NCBI RefSeq assembly: GCF_011065935.2
Contig: NZ_JAAMNH020000001.1
Span: 1,509,001-1,573,000 of the forward strand
DNA length: 64,000 nucleotides
Direction of reading: 5' to 3'
Origin: Clostridium estertheticum
GTDB taxonomy: Bacteria > Bacillota > Clostridia > Clostridiales > Clostridiaceae
Under the pieces are notes generated by a model, which was not told where the DNA came from, did not search any database, and worked only from the letters and a program-made list of their open reading frames with translations. The translations under genes were made by a program, and so were the position numbers. Of this stretch, positions 36,574-44,943 are shown in pieces; within the stretch, counting starts at the first letter, position 1; each line of letters opens with the position of its first letter.

Positions 36574-36972
36574 ATGGAAAATGAATATAGAAGAACACAG
36601 ACCACAGTAAGTTTAATTAATTATCATTTTGTATTTTGTCCGAGGTATAGAAGAAAAATATTCTTAATACCTAATGTAGAAGAAAGATTTAAACATATGG
36701 TCAAATTTATTTGTGAGGAGTTAGACATTGAAATAATAGCCATAGAATGTGATAAAGACTATACACATATGTTTTTAAATTGTCTTCCAACGTTAAGTCC
36801 TTCAGACATAATGCAAAAAATAAAAGGTGGAACAAGTAGAGTTTTAAGAGGTGAGTTTCTAGAATTAAACAAAATGCCGAGTTTATGGACGCGAAGTTAT
36901 TTTGTATCAACTTCTGGAGTATGTAGTGAAACTATAAAGAAATATGTAGAAAATCAAAAGACAAGATATTGA
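36574..36972 (+). CDS. tnpA: IS200-like Y1 transposase with an altered HUH motif
   Basis: 132 residues, REP/IS200-type Y1 transposase: INYHFVFCPRYRRKIF at the start, the strand VECDKD-like segment AIECDKDYTHMFL, and the catalytic tyrosine Tyr124 in IKKYVENQ. The metal pair normally reads HxH (DHVH); here the first position is Tyr63 (DYTH), so metal binding and nicking are probably lost. No tnpB gene accompanies it. The normal length and intact frame suggest a recent loss or a domesticated protein. It is placed between the galactose operon and an oxidoreductase, in a patch with other disturbed genes. It may be translated from a leaderless message. Confidence 0.8.
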   Translation: MENEYRRTQTTVSLINYHFVFCPRYRRKIFLIPNVEERFKHMVKFICEELDIEIIAIECDKDYTHMFLNCLPTLSPSDIMQKIKGGTSRVLRGEFLELNKMPSLWTRSYFVSTSGVCSETIKKYVENQKTRY

Positions 36973-36991
36973 GGAAGCGGGGGGGATATTT

Positions 36992-38434
36992 ATGTATGAT
37001 GTGATTATTATAGGGTCAGGAGTAGTGGGGTCCGCTATAGCTAGGAAACTTTCAAGATTTAATTTGAAGATATGTATTTTAGAAAAAGAAGATGATGTTG
37101 GTACGGGAGCGTCAAAAGCCAATAGTGGTATAGTTCATGGTGGATATGCTGCTAAGTATGGTACATTAAAGGGACAATTATGCGGAAAAGGTAACAAAAT
37201 GTATAGAGAACTCCAGGGAGAGTTAAATTTTGGATATAGGAAGACAGGAGCTTTGGTCATTGGATTTAATGAAGAGGATGAGAAAAAAATTACGGAGCTT
37301 TATGAAAATGGTTTAAAAATGGGATGCGATGATTTAGAGATAATTGGAGGAGAGAAACTAAAAGAATTAGAACCACATTTAAATAGTGAAGTTACGGTAG
37401 CACTTTATGCTAAAAGTGTAGGGGTTACCTCCCCTTATGAATTTACGATTGCATTAGTAGAAAATGCTATCACAAACGGTGTAGAGCTTAAGCTTGAGAA
37501 TGAAGTAATATCTATAGAAAACTTAGAAGAAAAATTTATTGTACATACAAATAAAGAGAACATTGAAGCAAGATATATTATAAATGCCGCTGGACACCAC
37601 AGCGATAAAATAGCTAATATGGTAGGACTTGACGATTTCAAAATAATACCTAAAAGAGGTCAATATATTTTGATGGGAAAAGATCAGGGTCACTTGGTTA
37701 ACACTGTTATTTTTCAAGTGCCTACAGATAAGGGCAAAGGAATATTAGTAACTACCACCTATCATGGTAACTTTATGTTAGGACCTAATGCAGAAGAAGT
37801 AAGTGATAAAGATGATGTAGCAACTACCGCCAAGTCTTTAAAATATGTCATAGAAACAGCTAGAAGGTCCATATCAGATTTTGATGTAAGAAAGACCTTA
37901 ACTACTTTTTCAGGTATAAGAGCTACTAGCAATACGGGGGATTTTATCATTGAGGAGAGCAAGGTCAAAAGATTCATAAATGTTGCGGGCATAGACTCTC
38001 CGGGACTTACATCATCTCCTGCCATAGCTGAAATGGTAGCAGACATACTCGTGAACTGCGGAATAGTGCTTGTGGAGAAAGATAATTTTATTTCATACAG
38101 AAAAGGGATAATAGTTAAAAAAGATAATAATTTTCATGGAAAAGTTGATGATGAGGATCCAGCAAAGAATATAATATGCAGATGTGAGGTAGTAACAGAA
38201 GCAGAAATTGTGGATGCTATTCATAGAAATATCCCCATTAGTTCTACTGATGCTATTAAAAGACGTACAAGAGCAGGAATGGGAATCTGCCAAGCAAATT
38301 TTTGTAGATCTAGAGTTGTGGCTATAATAGCAAGAGAACTTAATATTGATCCAGATAAAGTTACAGTAAGAGGAAATATTTCATCTAAACCACCTGTTAG
38401 AGCGGAAATAAATTTGATTAGGAAATTGAGATAA
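36992..38434 (+). CDS. FAD-dependent oxidoreductase with BFD-like [2Fe-2S] domain (GlpO/LhgO type)
   Basis: 480 residues. FAD-binding DAO fold with the dinucleotide loop IIGSGVVGSAIARKLSR, then GASKANSGIVHGGY typical of anaerobic glycerol-3-phosphate dehydrogenase-like proteins. The C-terminus (about 395-480) carries four Cys of a BFD-like cluster domain (CRCEVV and CQANFCRSR). In clostridia this protein usually heads a trio with an NAD(P)-disulfide oxidoreductase and a DUF1667 protein; neither is here. It oxidises an alpha-hydroxy acid or glycerol-3-phosphate; the substrate is undecided. GCGGGGGG stands before the ATG. Confidence 0.85.
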   Translation: MYDVIIIGSGVVGSAIARKLSRFNLKICILEKEDDVGTGASKANSGIVHGGYAAKYGTLKGQLCGKGNKMYRELQGELNFGYRKTGALVIGFNEEDEKKITELYENGLKMGCDDLEIIGGEKLKELEPHLNSEVTVALYAKSVGVTSPYEFTIALVENAITNGVELKLENEVISIENLEEKFIVHTNKENIEARYIINAAGHHSDKIANMVGLDDFKIIPKRGQYILMGKDQGHLVNTVIFQVPTDKGKGILVTTTYHGNFMLGPNAEEVSDKDDVATTAKSLKYVIETARRSISDFDVRKTLTTFSGIRATSNTGDFIIEESKVKRFINVAGIDSPGLTSSPAIAEMVADILVNCGIVLVEKDNFISYRKGIIVKKDNNFHGKVDDEDPAKNIICRCEVVTEAEIVDAIHRNIPISSTDAIKRRTRAGMGICQANFCRSRVVAIIARELNIDPDKVTVRGNISSKPPVRAEINLIRKLR

Positions 38435-38497
38435 TAAAAAAAATATAGGCACAGCTTATACTAATTTATCTTAATTCAAGGAAATAAGGTGGAGTGT

Positions 38498-38658
38498 ATG
38501 GATTATAATTTAGAAGAATTAAAAAATGTATGTATAAAGCATGGAATTATAATGGTATTATATATTATATGGCTGACCTTGTTATCATAACTGAAGGCGG
38601 CTGTGAAGTATTGAATAAATATACAAAAGACTTAATTATTGTTCATGAATACAAATAG
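38498..38658 (+). pseudogene. Relic of an M24 (Xaa-Pro) peptidase, frameshifted
   Basis: An ATG at 38498 behind GGTGGAG opens a 30-codon frame that ends at 38590. A second frame starting in it (ATG 38569) reads MADLVIITEGGCEVLNKY and on to a TAG at 38656. This second text is the typical C-terminus of M24 aminopeptidase P/dipeptidase proteins (ED-VVITEDGCEVLT...). The catalytic part is entirely missing, so the locus is a deletion remnant with a shifted frame. It lies between the orphan oxidoreductase and a proline iminopeptidase, another proline-specific peptidase. Chance similarity cannot be excluded for so short a stretch. Confidence 0.5.
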
Positions 38659-38675
38659 ACAAAAGGAGATTGATT

Positions 38676-39557
38676 ATGAAGATTACTGAAGGCTATATTC
38701 CATATCTAGAATATAAAACTTACTATCGTATAGTAGGTGAATGCACAGGAAATAAAAAGCCATTGCTTTTATTACACGGTGGACCGGGTTCTACACACAA
38801 TTATTTTGAAGTACTTGACAAAGTTGCGGAAGATGGACGTGCGGTTATTATGTATGACCAATTGGGATGCGGATTGTCCGCAACACCTTCCCGTCCTGAC
38901 TTATGGTGTGCGAAGACATGGATTGAAGAGTTAATCCAGTTACGTAAACACTTAGGCTTAGACGAAATCCACTTATTGGGACAATCTTGGGGAGGAATGC
39001 AGGCAATTCAATATGCTTGTGAAAACAAACCAGAAGGAATCAAGAGCTATATCTTATCCAGCACTTTACCATATTCCACATTATGGGAAAAAGAACAGCG
39101 TCGAAGGATTGCATACCTTCCGCAGGAAATGCAAGATGCCATTGCGAAAGCAGAAAAAGCCGGAGATTACTCATCAAAAGAATATAAGCAAGCAGAAGCG
39201 GAATTCATGCTTCGTCATTGTGCAGGCCTAGTAGGACCGGATTCACCAGAATGCTTAAGACGTCCAAAGGTTGCTGGAACAGAAGCTTATGTAACTGCAT
39301 GGGGTCAAAATGAATTCAGCCCATCTGGTACATTAAAAAACTTTGATTTTATGAAAGAGATTGAAGATATTAAAGAACCTTGTTTAATCATCAGCGGTTT
39401 GCTTGATCTTTGCTCACCACTTGTTGCAAAAACAATGTATGACAAGATTCCAAATTCAGAATGGGAATTATTTGAATTCAGCCGCCATATGCCATTCGTA
39501 GAGGAGAATGAGAAATATATAGAAGTGCTTAATAAGTGGTTGAATAAAAACGACTAA
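38676..39557 (+). CDS. pip: Proline iminopeptidase-family alpha/beta hydrolase
   Basis: 293 residues, alpha/beta hydrolase of the S33 proline iminopeptidase type. Oxyanion HGGPGSTHNYF, nucleophile elbow GQSWGGMQ (Ser about 104), Asp in SGLLDLCSP and His in SRHMPF are all present. It releases N-terminal proline from peptides in the cytosol, feeding proline metabolism. The ATG at 38676 follows AAAGGAG. Base use differs sharply from its neighbours: more GC, frequent CGT/GCG/CTT and GGA-rich codons within an AT-rich genome, suggesting import from another Firmicute. It has no terminator of its own before rnpB. Confidence 0.88.
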   Translation: MKITEGYIPYLEYKTYYRIVGECTGNKKPLLLLHGGPGSTHNYFEVLDKVAEDGRAVIMYDQLGCGLSATPSRPDLWCAKTWIEELIQLRKHLGLDEIHLLGQSWGGMQAIQYACENKPEGIKSYILSSTLPYSTLWEKEQRRRIAYLPQEMQDAIAKAEKAGDYSSKEYKQAEAEFMLRHCAGLVGPDSPECLRRPKVAGTEAYVTAWGQNEFSPSGTLKNFDFMKEIEDIKEPCLIISGLLDLCSPLVAKTMYDKIPNSEWELFEFSRHMPFVEENEKYIEVLNKWLNKND

Positions 39558-39632
39558 TTATTACAGTTTATATAAGAGTATGGGAAATGTTGGATTAGTG
39601 ATTTGAATCTATCTTAGGAATAATAGAATAAG

Positions 39633-39662
39633 TTCGACAAATTGGCCGAACTGTGATAATAT
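39633..39662 (+). promoter_or_regulatory. Probable rnpB promoter
   Basis: TTCGAC (39633-39638) and GATAAT or TAATAT (39655-39662) stand 16-18 bases apart, ending seven bases before the RNase P RNA. The -35 lies in a dyad AGTTCG/CGAACT (39631-39652). Confidence 0.45.
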
Positions 39663-39668
39663 TATTAA

Positions 39669-40046
39669 TGCGAGTAAGCCAGACAATCGCTGCTGTAGAA
39701 ATACAGGAGAGGAAAGTCCGAGCTCCATAGGGCAAGGGTGCTGGCTAACTACCAGTGGAGGCGACTCTAAGGAAAGTGCAACAGAGATATACCGCTAAAG
39801 GTATTTGAAAGTTCAGTTTTTCTGAACTTTCAAATATACTAGTAAGGATGGAAAGGCGAGGTAAGAGCTCACCAGCGCAATGGCGACTTTGCGGCTATGT
39901 AAACCCCATCTGGAGCAAGATCGAATAGGAAAGCATTTTGGGACTGCCCGTCCCGCTTTCGGGTGTATCGCTTGAGCCTATTGGAAACAATAGGCCTAGA
40001 TAGATGATTGTCTAATACAGAACTCGGCTTATAGACTTACTCGCAC
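39669..40046 (+). ncRNA. rnpB: RNase P RNA, class A type
   Basis: About 378 bases. Helix P1 is formed by TGCGAGTAAG at the start and CTTACTCGCA at the end. The conserved core is plain: GAGGAAAGTCCGAGCTCC near the 5' side, GGAAAGTGCAACAGAGATATACCGC in the middle (split by local variation), the long P12 hairpin at 39807-39838, and ACAGAACTCGGCTTATAG at the 3' side. It is the catalytic part of RNase P that matures tRNA 5' ends. The layout with an extended P-stem 16-17 region fits the ancestral A type, usual for clostridia. A terminator follows directly. Confidence 0.97.
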
Positions 40047-40049
40047 AAA

Positions 40050-40079
40050 AAAACACTAGCATTTGCTTAGTGTTTTTTT
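40050..40079 (+). terminator. Terminator of rnpB
   Basis: AAACACTA pairs with TAGTGTTT (extended inward by AGC/GCT), then Ts. Confidence 0.88.
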
Positions 40080-40109
40080 ATTTTGATATATATCAAGAGA
40101 TGTAAATTC

Positions 40110-41060
40110 TTATGCTACTATATCTCTTTTAGTAAACCCTATATATGAAATAACATTAAAAATTATAAAATAAACTATTAGTACAATAATTGAAAATTTC
40201 ATTGTCATTCCTTTAACTAATGGCTGGCCATCAATATATTGATTCAAATTGGTATTTGCAAATAAAATATATTTTGACCAATTAAATCTAAGAAGTAGCA
40301 TTGTTATAGTACTTCCTACAGTTAAAAGAAAAACTCCAATTCCTATAGCCATTGCACTATTACGGAAAACTGTAGAAATCATAAAGGCTAAAGTAACCAT
40401 CATAACTAAGTTTATACACTGAAGTCCGTAAAGCTGCACAATATGTGCTATCATATTAACCTCGGTTATTATTCCACTGGAATTTGTAAGGAAAGGTGTT
40501 CCTGCTCCTTTAAAGCTAAACAAAGTTCCACCAACAAGAATGGACACTACTAAAAGTACTAAAAGCATTAAAAGAGTATATCCTATAACAGCAATATATT
40601 TTGATAACAAAATTTTCCATCGCTTTGAAGGTCTAATTAGTAATAGTTTAATTGTCCCTTCTGAAAACTCATTTGCTACTATTTTACCACCCATTACAAT
40701 GGAAAAAAGAGCGATTAAAGATATTAGGCCAATTGCTCCTTCTACAAATCCCCACAAGGATCTATCTTGCACTGGTTGTATGTCATTTTTAAGCCGATAT
40801 TCATTAGTTTGTAATTGTTTTGAGATTCCCTCTTTTTCCATTTTGGATATTCCTGGCTGAGCTAATGATTGTTTGGCAGACTGATCCTGAATTCTTATAT
40901 CTGCTTTCCAATCACTCTTAGGTGCCTGGTTGCCTGTAAATCTAATTAGTAGCCCAGCTGCTATTGTAATAACAACTAGTATACCAATCATTATCCATGT
41001 ACTAATACTATGAGAAAGCTTCATGTTTTCGTTACGAACTAAATTTATTATATTACGCAA
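40110..41060 (-). CDS. ABC-2 type exporter permease
   Basis: 316 residues, TTG start inside the end of the ATPase gene (eight-base overlap) behind GGGGGTAACGAAA. It has one N-terminal helix, an extracytoplasmic loop of about 80 residues (rich in Lys/Gln), then five helices: the ABC-2 membrane layout of bacitracin/lantibiotic exporters (BcrB-like). It pairs with the BcrA-like ATPase upstream. The substrate is unknown; such pairs pump antibiotics or lipids. It is the last gene of a GntR-headed, five-gene minus-strand group. Confidence 0.85.
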   Translation of the reverse strand: MRNIINLVRNENMKLSHSISTWIMIGILVVITIAAGLLIRFTGNQAPKSDWKADIRIQDQSAKQSLAQPGISKMEKEGISKQLQTNEYRLKNDIQPVQDRSLWGFVEGAIGLISLIALFSIVMGGKIVANEFSEGTIKLLLIRPSKRWKILLSKYIAVIGYTLLMLLVLLVVSILVGGTLFSFKGAGTPFLTNSSGIITEVNMIAHIVQLYGLQCINLVMMVTLAFMISTVFRNSAMAIGIGVFLLTVGSTITMLLLRFNWSKYILFANTNLNQYIDGQPLVKGMTMKFSIIVLIVYFIIFNVISYIGFTKRDIVA

Positions 41061-41979
41061 TTTCGTTACCCCCTGTCATTTCTAAGAATTTTTTCTCTAA
41101 GCTCTGTTGCTCTTTACGAACGCCATAAATTTTAATTCCCTGACCCACAAGGTTTTCAACTAATTGTGGAATATTTTCTACATTTTCTATAATTTCGATT
41201 TCCATACCATTTATTTCTGGTTTATATTTGCTATTAAGACTTTCTAAATATGCTTTTGCCTTGTCAAGAGGTGTAACAGTGAGTGCTATTACTGAATCAA
41301 CCTCTTCCCCAAGCATTTCTTTCATATCCTGAATTCTTACCAGTTTTCCATTTTGTATGATTCCTACCCTATCGCACATAAGCTCCATTTCTGAAAGCAA
41401 ATGACTTGATACTATTACTGCAATATTTTCTTCTTTTGCAAGTGCCCTCAAATGATTACGCAATTCGTGAATACCAGCAGGATCTAGTCCATTAGTAGGT
41501 TCATCTAGTACCAAAAGTTTCGGGGAGTTAAGGAGTGCCTGTGCAATCCCTAGTCTTTGGCGCATACCTAGTGAATATTTCTTTATTTTGTCATGTATTC
41601 TTTTTTCAAGACCCACAATTTTTATAACCTCATCAATTCGTTCCCTCTTTATATCTGGGTACATTCTCCAAAAATGAAGGAGATTTTGATAGCCGGTTAG
41701 ATATTTATACAAATCTGGATTTTCAACGATTCCACCTACTTTAGCAATGGCTTTTTCAAAATCCTTCTCAACATTAAATCCATCAATAAACATTTCACCT
41801 TTTGTAATAGACATAAGTCCTAAAAGCATTTTAATAGTAGTAGTTTTACCCGCTCCATTTGGTCCAAGGAATCCAAACACCTCACCTGAACGTACATCAA
41901 AAGTAAGGTCGTCTATTATTACTTTTTTTCCGATTTTTTTTGTAACATTCTTGATTTGTACTATAGTTTTCATTTCCAT
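41053..41979 (-). CDS. BcrA-like ABC transporter ATPase
   Basis: 308 residues. Walker A GPNGAGKTT, Q-loop, signature YSLGMRQRLGIAQALL, Walker B KLLVLDEPTNGLDPAG and the switch His in IVSSHLLSEME are intact. The tail beyond residue 215 (VIALTVTPLDKAKAYL...) is the regulatory extension of bacitracin-type ATPases. It drives the permease whose gene overlaps its end. GGAGG stands six bases before the ATG. A seven-bp perfect hairpin sits in the 104-base gap to the upstream permease gene, so this second pair could be expressed at a different level from the first. Confidence 0.92.
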   Translation of the reverse strand: MEMKTIVQIKNVTKKIGKKVIIDDLTFDVRSGEVFGFLGPNGAGKTTTIKMLLGLMSITKGEMFIDGFNVEKDFEKAIAKVGGIVENPDLYKYLTGYQNLLHFWRMYPDIKRERIDEVIKIVGLEKRIHDKIKKYSLGMRQRLGIAQALLNSPKLLVLDEPTNGLDPAGIHELRNHLRALAKEENIAVIVSSHLLSEMELMCDRVGIIQNGKLVRIQDMKEMLGEEVDSVIALTVTPLDKAKAYLESLNSKYKPEINGMEIEIIENVENIPQLVENLVGQGIKIYGVRKEQQSLEKKFLEMTGGNEIA

Positions 41980-42036
41980 GTTAAACCTCCTGATATGAAT
42001 TTTAAATTATTTACACAACACCTGTTTATTATAACC

Positions 42037-42054
42037 CCCTCTTATAGAAGAGGG
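42037..42054 (-). other. Intercistronic hairpin between two ABC pairs
   Basis: CCCTCTT pairs perfectly with AAGAGGG around a four-base loop. There is no T-tract on the coding strand, so it is more likely a processing or stability element than a terminator. Confidence 0.5.
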
Positions 42055-42083
42055 AGACTTTCTTTCTGAAATGTCGTTAAAGT

Positions 42084-42842
42084 TTATGATAGATCCAATT
42101 TTTTATCTATTAGATAAGTAGTGGTTATGAAGAATCCTACAAAAGTAATAATATCAAATATGGCACTAGCAATATTAATATTAAATTCTCCACCAAAAGT
42201 TTGGACACTAGAATTAGATGATGTAAAATTATTAGCTATTGAAGAATCACCCAAATTCAATGTTTGAGGAAATAGTGCTACAATTTTAAATGATAGCCAA
42301 CTTATTGCTATTGATATTAACATAAAAATTATGAAAGAACCAATTTTACCTAATTTTTTACCTTTAAAGGCTACCTTTCCAATAACCATACAGAAGTATA
42401 TAAAAGTTAAGGAAGAAACTATGCTCCATATATATGCAATTATAGAAAATAAAATTTGACTAACCGTAAGAGCTTTAAAAAAACTAAGATTAATTTCTTC
42501 TGGTACAATCAAATAAAACATCAAAAGGCTAACAAAAATAACAATAGATATTTGAATTAAAGCGGTTATAAGTCTTGAGGTTAATATTGATGTACCAGAT
42601 TGTGGAAGTGTAAATAATAGATAGCCTTCATCTCCATGCAAATATTTGCTCATAATTTTTAATGAAGCTATAAAAATTACTATTATGGCACCAATAGTTA
42701 AGCATATAGATAATCCAGGCACTGCAACATCCCAAGAACCTTTCTTTGTCATTAAAAGCAAGTTAGCAACTATAACAGTTATGCATATACCAAGTATGGT
42801 CAATGCAGTTGATCTTAATTCATATTTAATAAGCTTAAACAT
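42084..42842 (-). CDS. ABC exporter permease of the GntR-linked operon
   Basis: 252 residues with six hydrophobic helices and a periplasm-facing loop between the last two. No catalytic motifs. Its ATG overlaps the stop of the ATPase gene (TAATG), so translation is coupled; GGGAGG lies before it. The GntR-ATPase-permease order resembles the YtrAB-type operons of Firmicutes that respond to wall antibiotics. Substrate unknown. Confidence 0.82.
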   Translation of the reverse strand: MFKLIKYELRSTALTILGICITVIVANLLLMTKKGSWDVAVPGLSICLTIGAIIVIFIASLKIMSKYLHGDEGYLLFTLPQSGTSILTSRLITALIQISIVIFVSLLMFYLIVPEEINLSFFKALTVSQILFSIIAYIWSIVSSLTFIYFCMVIGKVAFKGKKLGKIGSFIIFMLISIAISWLSFKIVALFPQTLNLGDSSIANNFTSSNSSVQTFGGEFNINIASAIFDIITFVGFFITTTYLIDKKLDLS

Positions 42843-43537
42843 TATTGAAATACCTCCCTATACAATTCATCAATTGACTTTGCTCTTTTCATTCTTAATT
42901 CTTCTGCATTACCTTGAAGGATTATCTCACCATCGGATATAAATGCTACGTCATCGAAAATTCGCTCTATATCATTTACAAGATGCGTAGTAATTATCAT
43001 GGAGCTATTTTCACTAAAGTTATTGATTATAGCATTTAGTATTTTTTCTCTAGCAGTAGGGTCTACGCCTCCAAGTGGTTCATCAAGTATATAAAGCTTT
43101 GCAGTTCTTGAAAGTACCAAGGTAAGCTTTAACTTTTCCTTCATTCCTTTTGAAAGGTTTTTAACAGGGCTATTTTCATCAAGATTCATAAATAGGAGTA
43201 ACTCTTTTGCTTTTTTTTCATCAAAATCAGAATAAAAGTCCTTGAAATACATCACAGCATCCTTTACTTTCATCCATTTTAGAAGATACTCATTATCAGG
43301 CAAATAGGAGACTATAGACTTTGTATAGACACCGGGTTTTTCACCATCTATAAGAATTTGTCCACTGGATGCATGCAGTATGCCAGCTGCTATTTTTAAG
43401 AAGGTAGTTTTACCGCTACCATTAGGACCAAGCAGTCCTAGGATTTTTCCTGGCATTATTTCTAGGTTTACTCCTCGTAAGGCTTTTTTATTTAAATATG
43501 ACTTGCATATATTTTCCGATTTTAATATATTATTCAT
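42842..43537 (-). CDS. ABC transporter ATPase (YtrB-like)
   Basis: 231 residues. Walker A GPNGSGKTT, signature LSKGMKEKLKLTLVLS, Walker B KLYILDEPLGGVDPTA and switch His in IITTHLVNDIE are present. It overlaps the GntR gene upstream by eight bases and the permease gene downstream by one, a tightly coupled three-gene unit. GGAGG lies nine bases before the ATG. By family it powers an exporter or importer of envelope-active compounds. Confidence 0.92.
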   Translation of the reverse strand: MNNILKSENICKSYLNKKALRGVNLEIMPGKILGLLGPNGSGKTTFLKIAAGILHASSGQILIDGEKPGVYTKSIVSYLPDNEYLLKWMKVKDAVMYFKDFYSDFDEKKAKELLLFMNLDENSPVKNLSKGMKEKLKLTLVLSRTAKLYILDEPLGGVDPTAREKILNAIINNFSENSSMIITTHLVNDIERIFDDVAFISDGEIILQGNAEELRMKRAKSIDELYREVFQ

Positions 43538-43907
43538 TTTGTTTTACCTCCATGGTTTCATTTGAAACAGATTCAATTATCTCATTAGTAGTAAAGCCTA
43601 AGCTTTTCATTCTAAGTATAAAGGAATCTATAACTTCCTTTGCCATTTCTTTTTTTAAATCATCTACCATATTTTTCCCCTCCCCCACGAATGTTCCAGT
43701 GCCTCTTTGTGTATAAACAATTCCAAGTCTTTCAAGTTCTTGATAGGATCTTTGAAGTGTATTTGGATTTACCCTCAAATTTATTGCCATTTCCCGTACT
43801 GAAGGTAATTTATCCAATGATTTTAGTTTTCCTGTAACGATGTCCATTTTTATAAGGTCCATAATTTGCAGATATATAGGCGTTTTGTCATTAAATTCTG
43901 TATCCAT
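43530..43907 (-). CDS. GntR-family (YtrA subgroup) repressor
   Basis: 125 residues, the short YtrA form: winged helix (LPSVREMAINLRVNPNTLQRSYQELERLGIVYTQRGTGTFV) plus a helical tail of about 45, with no large effector domain. I use ATG 43907, preceded by AGGAGATGG; a longer reading lacks a site. It heads the ABC operon and very likely binds the CTAGTG-N16-CACTAG repeat over its own -10. Members are released by wall-active antibiotics in other Firmicutes. Confidence 0.9.
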   Translation of the reverse strand: MDTEFNDKTPIYLQIMDLIKMDIVTGKLKSLDKLPSVREMAINLRVNPNTLQRSYQELERLGIVYTQRGTGTFVGEGKNMVDDLKKEMAKEVIDSFILRMKSLGFTTNEIIESVSNETMEVKQNE

Positions 43908-43941
43908 TATTCCATCTCCTTTGTGAAAATACATTAACGTA

Positions 43942-43986
43942 CTAGTGACCTATGTTAATAGTACACTAGAACATTAGCAGTGTCAA
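43942..43986 (-). promoter_or_regulatory. Promoter and operator of the GntR-ABC operon
   Basis: On the minus strand TTGACA, an exact 17-base spacer and TACTAT. The inverted repeat CTAGTG-N16-CACTAG (43942-43969) overlaps the -10 and start region, a typical place for repression by the encoded GntR protein. Confidence 0.75.
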
Positions 43987-44152
43987 TATGGAATTTTAAA
44001 TAAAGTTGATAGCTGCTAACAAAGGTTTATTGTTAAAATTTTTAAATTACTGCAAGTTCTTCAGGAAATAATGGTAAAATACTTATAGTATTATGATTAT
44101 TTATATAATGTAGAGGGATTCCCCTATGATATTTGCAATATCTACTATATAA

Positions 44153-44169
44153 ATTAAGGAAATATTAAG
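44153..44169 (+). promoter_or_regulatory. Direct-repeat box before the second response-regulator gene
   Basis: ATTAAG-GAAAT-ATTAAG, an 11-bp-period repeat, lies 79 bases before the ATG. The 18 bases TTAAGGAAATATTAAGAA (44154-44171) recur exactly at 46228-46245. A further ATTAAG stands at 44187. Confidence 0.6.
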
Positions 44170-44247
44170 AACTTTTATTGCAAATAATTAAGATATATCT
44201 ATTACAATATAAATAGCAAATTATGTTTTCTTAGAAGGGAGCTTATT

Positions 44248-44943
44248 ATGGACAAAGAAGTTATTTTGGTGGTTGATGATGAAAAAGAAATTAGAGATTT
44301 AATAGGTATATACCTATTAAATGATGGCTATAGTGTTATTAAGGCTACTAATGGAGTAGAAGCCTTAAATGTTTTAAAAGATGAACATGTAGATTTAATT
44401 ATACTTGATATCATGATGCCTATTATGGATGGACTAGAAGCTTGCATGAAGATAAGAGAATATAGAAATATGCCAATTATTATGCTCTCAGCTAAAAGTG
44501 AGGATATGGATAAAATCATGGGACTTACTACAGGTGCAGATGATTATGTTTCTAAACCATTTAATCCGCTTGAACTAATAGCAAGGGTAAAATCTCAATT
44601 GCGAAGGTATATGAGGGTAGATGTAATCGAAGAAAAGGATGAGAGTATAATTGAGGTAGACGATTTATATATAAATACAAATACCCATGAGATTAAAATT
44701 GGTGATAAAGATGTAAGACTTACACCTAGAGAATTTGATATACTGCTCCTTATTGCAAAAAACAGAGGCATAGTTTTTAGTGTAAAGAAAATATATGAAA
44801 CTGTGTGGAAAGAAGAATTTATGGAATCAGATAACACCATAATGGTTCACATAAGAAAGATAAGAGAAAAAATAGAAGAAAATCCAAGAAAACCAAGATT
44901 TATTAAAACTATTTGGGGAGTAGGTTACAAAATTGAAAACTAA
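44248..44943 (+). CDS. OmpR/VanR-like response regulator
   Basis: 231 residues. Receiver with VVDDEKE, phospho-acceptor Asp54 (ILDIMMP), MLSAK and SKPF; winged-helix domain from about 135 (LTPREFDILLLIAKN, GVGYKIEN). AGAAGGGAG lies before the ATG. The kinase gene overlaps its end by eleven bases. Its likely binding site is the repeat box at 44153 (autoregulation) and the copy before the secreted-protein gene at 46227. Closest in type to VanR-like regulators of Gram-positives; the stimulus is unknown. Confidence 0.93.
   Translation: MDKEVILVVDDEKEIRDLIGIYLLNDGYSVIKATNGVEALNVLKDEHVDLIILDIMMPIMDGLEACMKIREYRNMPIIMLSAKSEDMDKIMGLTTGADDYVSKPFNPLELIARVKSQLRRYMRVDVIEEKDESIIEVDDLYINTNTHEIKIGDKDVRLTPREFDILLLIAKNRGIVFSVKKIYETVWKEEFMESDNTIMVHIRKIREKIEENPRKPRFIKTIWGVGYKIEN

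Noticed and set aside
39807..39838. Separate inverted repeat (TTTGAAAGTTCAG/CTGAACTTTCAAA)
   Set aside because: It is the P12 hairpin of RNase P RNA, not a mobile-element end.
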